Source: Peribolospora baueri (Eukaryota > Basidiomycota > Peribolosporomycetes > Peribolosporales > Peribolosporaceae). From it: a stretch of 64,000 bases of DNA. Shown one piece after another: positions 23,945 through 33,700 of the stretch (positions are counted from its first letter, which is position 1; each line of letters begins with the position of its first letter). The notes under the pieces were generated by a model. It searched no databases, was not told where the DNA came from, and worked only from the letters and a program-made list of their open reading frames with translations. The stretch lies in assembly GCA_029717555.1 (NCBI GenBank), contig JAMDHS010000066.1, positions 55,351-119,350 on the forward strand, in the 5' to 3' direction. A program made the position numbers and the translations under genes.

Positions 23945-25113
23945 ATGTCCACGGCGGAGCAGTTTCATTTCGACTTGGTGAGCAGGAAGAAGCATAGCTT
24001 TAGAAGTACCTTGTCTCCACTAATAGCGACTCCGTTCCCTTCTCACGGTGTTTCGTTTCGCCTCGCCGTCATCAGACAGTAGAACGGTTCGCCGTCAAAG
24101 ACGTCCTGCGTGGTGAGCTCACCTGAACCGAGTAAACGGTCCTGGTCGTCATCGAGAGCTCCTTGCATTGTATCTTACGGCACGACTTGGTTGTCCGCTC
24201 ATGCTTTGTCTCTTCTCGTTTACTTCATTATCAGCGGTGCTACACACGATCCTCTTCCAGCGCGTCTTCGGCTCAATAGGAGCGCGAACCATCGAGTACT
24301 TCGACCTTTCGTTTGTGAGCACGGACGTAGACTTGACTGTATGCGCCGTAGGACTGTCTACTTAACTGACTCCTTTCTATCACGCCCACCTCCGTTTACT
24401 TTGATACTCCGGCTCCCAAGCCTGCGGTGACCGATAAAGAAGTGGACAAGCTCGTGGAGGAGAAGGTGGATCATTTTTGGGGACATGTCGAAACAAAGGG
24501 GCAGGTGTGTTTTTGCGACTTCTCGGTCTCTTCCATTTGGATCTTTTCTTCATTGCCGCAGCCTGCGCGTGCTTCTGCGGGAGGGGCTCATTCGAGTTGC
24601 GGGATCGGTTTACTGTGGCGCTTTCAGATCTTGGTATCTTTGTTGGAGAAGCGGACACGAAAGCAATGGTTCTCGACGAGCGAAGAGAAGGTTCCTTTTG
24701 AGCAGTGGTACATCAACGTTGAGGTCGCAGCGGGCAAGACGGAGAGGGGTACGTTAACTTCTCTACTTCCGCACTCTAGCGAATGAATCACAGCGCCGTG
24801 GAGCTTGCCTAACCTACGTCCGCCTGTTTCGTTCTCATTTCCGCACCGTACAAGAGCGAATGCGTCTCCACGCTGTGACCTCTTCGCAGCTCTCAGCATT
24901 CCTCGTCCGTCTTGTGTCCTTCGTCGACGCCAAGACAGCGCATATACCTCCCATTGTTACCGCAGAAGTTCACCCATTCCCCATTTCCAGTGAGTAAGAG
25001 TAGCTTTCGTTGTTGGGATATTCGCCTCGTCCTATTGGATGTCCGAGAAGATGACGATGCTGACGAGGCGTGTTTCCTATCATCTCTTGCAAGTCGCCGT
25101 CATCAAGCTCTGA
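23945..25113 (+). CDS. ATG101: Autophagy protein ATG101 (HORMA-fold subunit of the Atg1/ULK complex)
   Basis: Small gene with about seven exons: 23945-23977, 24076-24112, 24235-24314, 24421-24504, 24628-24748, 24855-24989 and a short last exon. The spliced product reads MSTAEQFHFDL, TVERFAVKDVL, then AVLHTILFQRVFGSIGARTI, EYFDLSF, PAVTDKEVDKLVEEKVDHFW, LEKRTRKQWFSTSEEKVPFE, QWYINVEVAAGKTER and FVDAKTAHIPPIVTAEVHPF. Alignment anchors to the family are the LHTILFQR strand, the WFSTSEEKVPFEQW block (WF finger region) and the HIPPI motif. ATG101 partners Atg13 to start autophagosome formation and is absent from S. cerevisiae. The end is uncertain: using an acceptor at 25092 gives a stop at 25111-25113, reading through the last donor gives a stop at 24994-24996, and another acceptor would extend to 25235. 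Confidence 0.82.
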
Positions 25114-26561
25114 TCCGCACGACCTTCTTATTATCGTCGCGACACGCACGTTTGTCGTCTTCTTCTGTATCGAGCGTTCCGTCCTTCTTGTCGCAGAAGT
25201 GTATACTTACCATAGATTTTGAGCTAGACGTCTAGCAACTGCTTCCCCAGCCCCTTGCAATAGTTTACGAGGCCCATCGGAAGCGTGCCAGCCTTTACTG
25301 ACGACTCTTTTTTCACTTAAACCATCTTGGATTCTTGTCTACTAAGAGTCGAGGATCTTCGCTCTGTATGTCAGTGTGGGTAATGGCGATGGATCTTGTC
25401 CTTTCTGACGCCCGTTCACAGTTTGGCAGCAAGTTTCCTCTCCAGCTCTTCGATGCGTTTGAGCATATCTCCGATAGAAAAAGTGGTAGTAAATTCGCTT
25501 GTTGTGTTGCTCATGCTGGTTTCTTGGCGGTAGTCCGGCTCGAGATGGGTGGTTGTTGTCGTGGTCGTCTTAGCCCAGGTGTAGGCTTCAGGCTCTTAAT
25601 CAGTTAGACGGTGTGGGAAAGATGTATGCTTCATCATAGTTTTTATCTACTCGGGGAACCGGTGATCCTCGTGTTGGTCTAGGTACAAAGACCTTCCTCA
25701 CGTGACAGGTGACATGACAACTCTCCTTCGGAGCACTCAAGTGTCTATGTTCTCTAACTGTCCGACCTTATCGGATCTCAATATTGACCAAACTTTCCAT
25801 CACGTTCGATCTTGACGGGAACTTGCATCTCCTACAGTCTAAGAATGAGGTCGGTCCAATTACGGCCCAGGTTTTCCGGGAGTCCAGTCAGCGTTGAGAG
25901 CTGTTGCGCTGTTCGAGCCCAGTGGGCTTCTTTTCCGCTCGGGCTTTGCCTTCGCTTCACCGACGCCGACGCCGACGCACCGTCTCCTTGTTTGTTCGTT
26001 CCTGCTGCGGTCGTCCTCCGCATTGCGAACCTTGGGCACAGCCTCGAGGCGGGGAAGAAGCAAGGCAGTCAGTCGACGCCAAGCCATTCTTCCATCGTCT
26101 CACCACTCGTTTGGGAGACAGACCCGAGCAGGCACGCCTATCTGCGCTGCGCTACCGGAGACGACACGACGGACGGACAGGAACGCGTTCGTTGGGCTAT
26201 CGATGCGACCACTAGACCTACCCTGACGACCGGCCGACCGAGACGCAGGCGTTCCTCGCCCATCCACTAGCATTGGTTAGCCTCAGCTCTCGCCTCGCCA
26301 GCCCATTGGCACTACCACCTCGGGTCCGCCTGCGCACGGGCCACCGAAGCCGAAGTCGAAGCCGACCAGGTGCAAGGAAGGACGGAAGGGAGGACGAGGA
26401 GTGGACGATGAGGGGTAGGGAAGAAGGCTTTAAAAGGACGGTTGTCCTCCGCCCTTTTTTTCCCTCTTTCCTTCCTCACGACAGCCCCAGCCCTTGTCAC
26501 TGTACTCTAGCCCTTCCTCGCTCGTCCTTCGCCCTCTTCCACGGCTCTGTCGCTCTCCAAA
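25114..26561. other. Long stretch without a supportable gene
   Basis: About 1.4 kb downstream of ATG101. Open frames exist on both strands, but none shows conserved motifs or convincing splice structure. A CACGTGAC E-box lies at 25699-25706. The last part (about 26440-26560) is a CT-rich tract ending in ctccaaaATG at 26562, which looks like the promoter of the small secreted-protein-like locus that follows. Confidence 0.35.
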
Positions 26562-27329
26562 ATGAAGGCGCCGACTCTCCTCATTCGCCCCTTCGACGAC
26601 GATGCTCACGCCTCTTCTCTTCTCTGTTCTGCTTTGCTCCACTTTCGTCCTTCTCCCCCAGGTCGACGCTCACGCCCCTTCTCTTCTCTGTTCTGCTCTG
26701 CTCCACTTTCGTCCTTCTCCCCCAGGTCGACGCTCATGCCCCTTCTCTTCTCTGTTCTGCTCTGATTCACTTTCTTCCTTCTCCTCCCAGGTCGCCGCCA
26801 TCATCGCTCTCGTCGCAACCGCCGTCGGGCATCCCAAGCGCAGCGAGACCGATACCGGCACCTTTGTCAAACGCCAGGGAGATCAGTCCGGTCAGTGCAA
26901 GAACGAAATTTGCTATGGACATGGATATGTCTCGTAGCCGCTCGTCATGACCCGTCTCATCTCGGCAACGCCAATGATTTCTGAAGGGCCTGGCATCACA
27001 GATCCTCCTGTCTTACGACAATTCCAGTCGTGGCTGAAGCGGAGGCGGAGAAGGGAAGGCCTTTCACCGCCTCGTCATCGGCGCTAAGGGACGATGCGGC
27101 AACGGAGTTGTGATGCTTTTCGAAAGGATCGGTTTCAAGCCGTGAGTGTTAGCCGTCGTCGCAATGGCCTCGTATTCGGACATCCGCCCAACGGGGAGGC
27201 ACATGCTTACCAACTTCTTCCTTTGGTCGGATCATAGCAAGAACATTGTTCAGTGGGACATTGCCGAGACGCGCGCCAAGCCAGGACCGTATCAGGAGAT
27301 CATCGATGGTGCGTCTCCCTGCCCCTAAA
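26562..27329 (+). pseudogene. Putative small secreted, Kex2-processed protein locus, probably broken
   Basis: After a CT-rich promoter an ATG at 26562 opens MKAPTLLI. Downstream of the tandem repeat a coding-like segment reads VAAIIALVATAVGHPKRSET, then DTGTFVKRQGDQSGQCKNEI and CYGHGY. This looks like a signal-peptide core followed by two Lys-Arg (Kex2-type) sites and a Cys-containing peptide. Another protein-like stretch, ILLSYDNSSRG, then an in-frame TGA at about 27034, then SGGGEGKAFHRLVIGAKGRC and GNGVVMLFERIGFKP, precedes a gtgagt donor at about 27141. A last piece reads NIVQWDIAETRAKPGPYQEI. I recognise no family. The in-frame stop and the lost 3' end (the gene runs into AT-rich DNA) suggest decay, though an unrecognised intron could remove the stop. 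Confidence 0.35.
26597..26790. repeat. 64-bp tandem repeat, three copies, each ending in a 3' splice-site-like tract
   Basis: Units start near 26597, 26662 and 26726 and run to 26790 (64, 64 and 65 bp). Each begins GTCGACGCTCACGCC or a close variant and ends CACTTTCGTCCTTCTCCCCCAG or close to it. Copies differ at a few positions only (the first unit is most diverged at its 5' end), so the duplication is recent. Each polypyrimidine-CAG end is a plausible acceptor, and the last one directly precedes the signal-peptide-like VAAIIALVATAV. Confidence 0.8.
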
Positions 27330-28801
27330 CCATAACTTTCTTTTAACGAAGTCGGTAACCGATTGGTAAAGCTGAGAGGTATGAACAGCCAGATATTTGT
27401 ACGAATGCTGTGCACGGGGAAAGGGGGAGGGAGTATGGAAACCCATTAAGTAGGCACTGAGCGTATCGATTTATGAGAAGGTGCCTTGTTGCATAGCTTG
27501 CCCTCACAGTTGCAACCGGACTGGCTAGAGAACATCGTGTGGCTTGTGCACGCGTGAACTGAGTGAGAGGTGATCGGCCATCCACACAAGAGTCCAGGGT
27601 TCGATTGCCTGCTAGCAGATTTTTGAGAAAGAAGTGCATGTGCATAAAATTTACGACCTTCTGGTAGGCCCTAAAATTATTTTCATTGCCCAAGAAGACG
27701 TTTGCAATGCAGGCCGTCACTGCAAAAGTGACAGTCATGTCGCCAACTTTGTTTACTGTCCCATCGACCCTATCTGAAAAATAATTTTTTTTCCGTCTGT
27801 CTAGAAGGGGTGAGTCTCTCCAGAGGTCTTCTTCTGCACGCAGGCTTTATTTCTGTTTTTTCAGACACTGGATGCGAGCAAAGACTATCTTCATTGTGAT
27901 GGCCGTAGACCTAAGCAGGACAGATTAGTGGGATTTTCAGGAGTATGCAAAACAGAGAAAGTTTTTCGTCTAGTTGTGAGGCATAATTTTTGAGATGATA
28001 CTGATGAAAAAGCTCCAGCTGCCAATGAATTATTTTGCCGGAGCCCTGGGAAGTAGGGGTTAGGGTTGCAGATATTTTGTCCGGAGTGAGCACAAAAATA
28101 ACTGCAATCGTGTTCACGAAGGTGGCCTACGTTCTTTCAAGTGGAGCCCAAATTTTCCCTTTACACAAGATGTGTCGCAGGGAATTTTTTGAACTTGCCA
28201 CGGCTCATTGCGGTTGGAGCCCATTCTGATTTTTCTTATTGGAGATATTCCCGAGTTCCTTGCTCTACAGGCGCTTCTGTAAAATGGACTGGTTGAAAAT
28301 ATTTTTTTAAATTTCTGCAACGGAATTCGGCGTCCCATATCATGATTGTGAACCGAAACCGAAGTTTGCTACGGTAGAAATGACGGCCGAAGAGCTTGGA
28401 TCATGATGTAACATCTTAAGAGGCTCACTACCGTATTCCGAGAGAGAATAACCTGGGCGCTGGCGGCGGGGCTACAAGTGACTAGCGGCGCGTGACTCAG
28501 TACCTTCACGTGACCCTTTAGGTCCTTAGTCACGTGATCCCTGCACGTGGGGGGATGCACCCCTACGCCGGTACACATGAGTACCAGTTACTTCGTATAC
28601 TGGACGTGTGACTGCTCGGAGCGGAGACCGGATGGGATGCGAGTGCAGGTTACTGTACAGTATAGATACGCACACATACATCTGGATCTATACACATACA
28701 AGAGAATGTCCCAAGTCTATGATACCTGTTAAGTAGGTGGCTCCAGCATTCAGGCACGCAGGCCAATGCACGCCTGGCGTGGATCATGTATGTAGGCTCT
28801 A
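27330..28801. other. AT-richer island without genes; tRNA-like B-box sequence
   Basis: Base composition drops visibly relative to the neighbours (runs such as ataattttttttcc near 27780 and atatttttttaaatttc near 28300). No ORF has protein-like content. At about 27597-27607 GGTTCGATTGC resembles an RNA polymerase III B-box with a CAGG/CCTG stem, but no complete tRNA cloverleaf can be folded by eye. The right part (28400-28800) returns to local composition and holds the E-box cluster. Possible origins are a decayed SINE-like or other non-coding insertion; this is inference. Confidence 0.35.
28507..28549. promoter_or_regulatory. Cluster of three CACGTG E-boxes
   Basis: CACGTG occurs at 28507-28512, 28531-28536 and 28544-28549, two of them in a TCACGTGA context. 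Three copies in 43 bp is far above chance for a 6-mer. The nearest coding end is the 3' end of the SAS4-like gene about 250 bp away, so the regulated transcript is unknown. Confidence 0.6.
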
Positions 28802-30354
28802 CTACATCTCAACTACACCTCGCCTCTTATCCAACAGCGAGCGGAACCCGTCGTCGGCGGCGTCGAGAGCAAAGTCAAAATCCCAGCGTTCGCCAGCGCA
28901 AGCAGGTAGCTTCTCTCCCCAGGCAAGAGCAATGCGACCGCTGGAGCGCCGAGAAGACGAGGATGATGCAGCAGAGGAGGGGTGATTCTGCGAGAAGCTG
29001 TTCTTCAGACGAGGCCTCGGCAGCTTATACGAGGTTTGATTCGCGCCTGTGTCCGCCTTGGGTAGTTTAATTGCCGCCGCCGTGGTGGGTGTTACCTGTT
29101 CATCAACTTGTTGCTTTTGGTGGTGTTGGCTTGCAGCGTCCGAAAGCGTTTTTCGCGCAACCGGAGGCTCCTCCGGCACCAGCATGTCATATCGTTGAAG
29201 GACATCCTGAGCCTCACGTAGCAGCCGGGATCGGAAGTCCTCGAGCTCAGGGGCACTCGGGTGCTCTCTCCCTCCAAGATGTGTGTCGCCGCGCATTTGA
29301 GCGATGGTCAATAGATGGCGCGACTCCATTCCCTTCAGCTGGTCAATCTTCTCCTTGACCTTCAGGCGTTCTCGGACAAGCCGCTCCTTTTCCAGTCTTC
29401 GTTGCCGCCTTTCCACCATTTCAAGTTTGCGATGTCGCCTTTCAAACGCGTCATCACTCGTGTCCTCCTGGATTGAATGCGCCCGAAATTAAATGTTGTA
29501 TGTTAGTCTTTGTGACGAAAAAACAGGCAGATGCCAAAACGCTTCTACGCACCTGGTTCGAGCCGTGGTGTCTAGTCCGTCCAAGGCTATCTGATTCGTC
29601 GACTAGACGAAAATCAGGGATTTCTATCGGAGTCAAACGCTCCGACACACAGTCGGAGCCCGTGTACCAGTGCGACGTTGGTTCCGCGTACTGGCCGCGA
29701 GGCACGCGACGGGCGCGAGAAACGATAGTAGGGTCGTTGGTAAGAAGAATGGGAACGTCCAAAGTGGGAAGAGCCGTGCTGGCTAAAGAGACGGGGCACA
29801 AAAGTCAGAGTAGACGTCAGAAGACGGACGGACAGGTAGAGAATAGGTCGGGCTGCCCGTAGAGAACCCCCCCGGAGCGCTCTGGATTCAAAGAAATGGC
29901 ACGCACTTATCGGCTCATGGACACCAAAGAAGTCATCTTCGAAATAGGTTGAGGACCCAACTGCGCGACGAATACGCGAAGGGAGGATCCGTCTCTTGGG
30001 CGGGCCTGCATTTATTGAGGTCGCTGGCGACGGGCTCTCTCCAGCTTTCTGCTTGCCTTTGGCCCGAGCTGATAGCGTAGACGGCTCCTGGTGATTCTTT
30101 TCGGTTGGTGAGGAGGACTTGTGGGGAACGGACAGAGACGGCAAGAGACCGGTGATGAGCGACGGCAGCCATCTAGATCCGCCCGCGCTGGGGCTGGCGG
30201 TGTCGCTGCCATTAGTGCTGCTATCCGTTGCACGCCGCTCCTGCTCCGCAGGCGAGGAGCTCTCCGTTCCTTGCAAGGCCCTCTGGAGGGGCGGCTGAGA
30301 CATCTTGATATCCTCAGAAGGCGACGTCGCATCGCTCGCGTTGGTGGTACCCAT
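28802..30354 (-). CDS. SAS4/PEHE-domain-like chromatin protein
   Basis: Three exons. Exon 1 starts MGTTNASDATSPSEDIKMSQ and is Ser/Pro-rich with basic stretches (GPPKRRILPSRIRRAVGSST), ending at DDFFGVHEP. Exon 2 gives LPTLDVPILLTNDPTIVSRA, then ERLTPIEIPDFRLVDESDSL. Exon 3 gives EDTSDDAFERRHRKLEMVER and a basic coiled-coil RRQRRLEKERLVRERLKVKE, then KIDQLKGMESRHLLTIA. The order IPxFR, then an acidic ...SDxxFxRRHRKxE...ER basic helix, matches the SAS complex subunit 4 / PEHE (MSL1/NSL1-type) domain, which scaffolds MYST histone acetyltransferases. The C-terminus is a Ser-rich tail ending LLDKRRGVVEM. The call rests on motif order only. Confidence 0.6.
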
Positions 30355-30706
30355 GGTCTATGAAATCCCTTGTTGAGATTCGAACCTGCGTCGGGGGGGG
30401 GGGGATGTAGCGGCACGTGGGAAGGGCACGTGACTCCGATCATCTCCAGCGCGTTGTTTGCGTTCGTCTCTGGGTATGACGACGACGACCACCAACCCCA
30501 CCAGACCTCGTGCTAGAATCTAGCAGGCTGACATCGTCCATCGGCGTCGACATAGCGGCTGGGGTAGCGTTACCGGTAACGTCACCGGACGTAGCCTTCT
30601 AATTCTAATAGTGACGTCTTCCGTCAGGTAGTGTGGTGGGCCGAACGATGCAACGGACGGAACGTGGCTTCTACTCTCTATAAGTAGCAATCCATCACGT
30701 CGGTCC
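30355..30706. promoter_or_regulatory. Divergent promoter, SAS4-like / TAF2
   Basis: Shared upstream region of two transcription-related genes. It contains a poly-G run (about 30393-30404), two CACGTG E-boxes (30414-30419 and 30427-30432), and a TATA-box-like TATAAGTA at 30679-30686 that is correctly placed for the TAF2 side. Confidence 0.5.
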
Positions 30707-30774
30707 ATGAGACTGTTTACCGGAGCCTGACGAAGTATCTTCTTCTCGTTTGTTCGAAAATACACGCACCATCA

Positions 30775-33700
30775 GAGGGTCGCGCTGGACATCGATTTCG
30801 CCGGTGCTTTGCGAGTGAGCTCTTCTTTGCGTGGCTTTCAACCTGGTTTTTCGACTTGTTTCGCTCTTGCTGATCTTGCCAACCGCGTTTCTGTTGCCTT
30901 TTTTCTTGCGCTTCACTACCCTGAAGGGATGGACGGATGTTACCATCATCCCGTACTCGACCGCCATCAGAAGTGTGCACCTCAACTGCCGCCAGCTGAG
31001 TGAGTCTACCGATGAGTGAATGTCAGATTCCAAGTCCGACTCATTCAGGTTTCCCCACGGGTCCGTCACTTTCCGCCACCAGCCATCCATCGTGTTATTT
31101 GCAACGGCGTCAGCTGTGACTACTCGTACGATGATCCTTTAACACGCTTTGGTTTAACCAATCCAAGTGATCCCAAAACCCACCCCGAAGCAAAGCGGAA
31201 GGTTTACACCGCTCTGAACGAAGGAGCTGAGGGCGAACTCAGCATCGCCTTACCTCCAGGGGTATTCTCTCGCACAACAGGGCAGAATGTTGCCGACCGT
31301 TTTGGATCCGATGGTAAGGAGGCCAGATCAACCGTCAGATACTGTTTGCGGTGGTGATCCATGACTTACTCGGCGTTTCCCTTTTAAAACAGCTGCTCTT
31401 GAAATTGCCACATCGAATGGCAACGTCGGTAATGGCAGCTCGGCTCTCGCGCTAGAGCTTACGCCTGTCACGATACGGATTGAGTATTTCCTGCGCAACC
31501 CCGTCGACGGAATCCAATTCGTCTTGCCGACCGAGCGAGCGCGCTCCGTGAGTATCATGCAAAGCACGCCTCATGGACTTGATAACAGCTGAGCACAGGC
31601 ACGCTGGCTTTGGCATGATCCATCGGCTACTTTTCCCAGGGTTTGTATGAGATCTGACACTTTTCTTCATCGTTGCTAATGATGTCTCGTTAAACAGCAG
31701 TTACCGCACTTGTTCACCTCCACAATAACTCCGGAGTCGGCCCGTTCCTGGGTCCCATGCATCGATAGTTTGTGGGAGCGGTGCACGTGGGAGTTTGAGT
31801 TCGTTGTTCCACGCCAACTCAGGCTCACGGCCGAGGAATTAGGAGAAGGGATCGCGGCGGAGCAGGCTTCTGAGGTGCTTGTGGTATGCAGTGGGGAGTT
31901 GACCGAGCAAGTGAGTAATTCTCCCTCATCGATGATCGTCTGGAGCACATGCAAAGGCGTTCGTTTGACGATTGTGGCACGTCAATTGCAGGTTATTCAT
32001 CCATTTAACCCGAACAAAAGCATCTATCGCTTTTCCCAAGCACTGCCGACGTCTGTTCAACATATCGCATTCGCTGCTGGACCTTTCCAAGCGCATGTTC
32101 TGACGAATCGATCGAAGAAGGATGGAGAGAATTTCGACGCTTGTACTTCAGGACGACAGTTGATGGCTTTCTGCCTGCCAGGGCGGCAGGGCGACCTCCT
32201 GGAGTCCGTTGGCTTCCTAGGGCAAGCCATGGATTTCTACAGCCGCGAATTTGGATCGTACCCGTTCGGCTCTTTCAAGGTTGTCTTCGTTGATGAGCCC
32301 GTGGCGCCGGTGCAGACATCCGCCACTCTGTCAGTTCTATCCAGCGATCTTCTTCATCCGGCGTCTGTGATCGACCAGGTCTACGAAACAAGACACGTGC
32401 TCAGCCATGCTCTCGCTTCCCAGTGGATCGGTATGAATATCATCCCTAAGGCTTATTCGGATGTCTGGCTCATCAACGGGCTCAGCCTGTACATGACCGG
32501 ACTTTTCATGCGCAAGCTCTTCGGCAACAACGAATACCGGTTTCGCTTGAAGAAGGACATGAATCGACTGGTGGCCATGGATATCGGTATGCCACCTGTG
32601 AGCCAAGCTGGGCTCACTGAGCCTCCAGGGCCTTCGGTTCTGCCCTTCATCAACCTTAAGGCGCCGCTGGTACTCCACATCTTGGACCGACGTCTCTGCA
32701 AGATCGGTTCCTCATACGGTCTCAGTCGCGTGATTCCCAAGGTTTTGTTGTCCGCGATGTCAGGGGAGCTCACCAACAACTGGCTCAGCACGCATACTTT
32801 CCTGCGTACCTGTAGGAAAGTCAGCGGCAGCGACCTAAAGCCCTTCGCGGATCAGTGGATCTACGGCAGCGGGTGTCCGAGATTTATGTTTTCCGCTCGC
32901 TTCAACCGGAAGAAGATGACCGTCGAGATGGAGATGAATCAAGAGTGCCCTGCAGCGCAATATGCTATGGCGAATCCGGATGAGACTATGGGGTTCAATG
33001 CGGTGCAGCTTTTCGAAGTATGTTCCGACTTCCTTCAGAGCTGCTGTTGCCGAATCTGACAACAATTTTCCTTTGTCGAAATAGGGACAGATGACGGTGC
33101 GCATTCACGAGGCTGATGGAACGCCATACGAGCACGTCGTCGATATTAAGGGCGGTCACAAGCGATTCGAAGTACCGTTTAATACGAAGTACAAGCGTGT
33201 GCGGCGCAACACTAAACGTTTCCAGGCCCGGCAAGCGGCCGCTGCGGCCGCCGCGGCCGGCGATGCAGAAGCAGCGGAAGCTATGGGTATGATTGATTTT
33301 GGGTTCGGCCTCGGCATGTGGGAGCAAGAGGAAGAACGCGAGAGGTGGCGAGTGGCGGACTGGACAGAGGAGGACGAGGCACAGATGTCTTCGGCAACGT
33401 ACGAGTGGATCCGAATCGACGCGGACTTCGAATGGATCACCACCATAATCTTCGACCAACCCGATCACATGTGGATCTCTCAGCTCCAGAGAGACCGAGA
33501 CGTCGTCGCTCAGCTAGAAGCTGTCCATGCCCTCGCGCAGATGCCATCGCCGATTGTTTCCAGCCATCTGGCCAAGACTGCTCTCGTGACCAACTATTTC
33601 TTCCGAGTGCGGACAGAGGCAGTTGCTGCTCTCGTCTCGGTAAGCTTCTGCGCTTTGACACCCGCTATTGACGCCACCCGACATTGCTGACGTTTTTGGC

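Noticed and set aside
25416-25513. Possible minus-strand micro-protein (IEELERKLAAKL-like helix)
   Set aside because: The attractive helix is not in frame with the upstream ATG; a stop lies just before it and only 16 residues remain from an internal Met.
27032-27036. In-frame TGA at about 27034 as a selenocysteine codon
   Set aside because: No selenoprotein homology or SECIS-like hairpin is visible, and most fungi lack selenocysteine; decay or a missed intron is simpler.
27500-27615. tRNA gene around the GGTTCGATTGC sequence
   Set aside because: The T-arm has a G-G mismatch and no matching acceptor, D and anticodon arms can be folded by eye; kept only as a B-box-like observation.
28056-28066. 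TTAGGG-like sequence suggesting telomeric repeats
   Set aside because: Only a single gttaggg copy is present, with no array.
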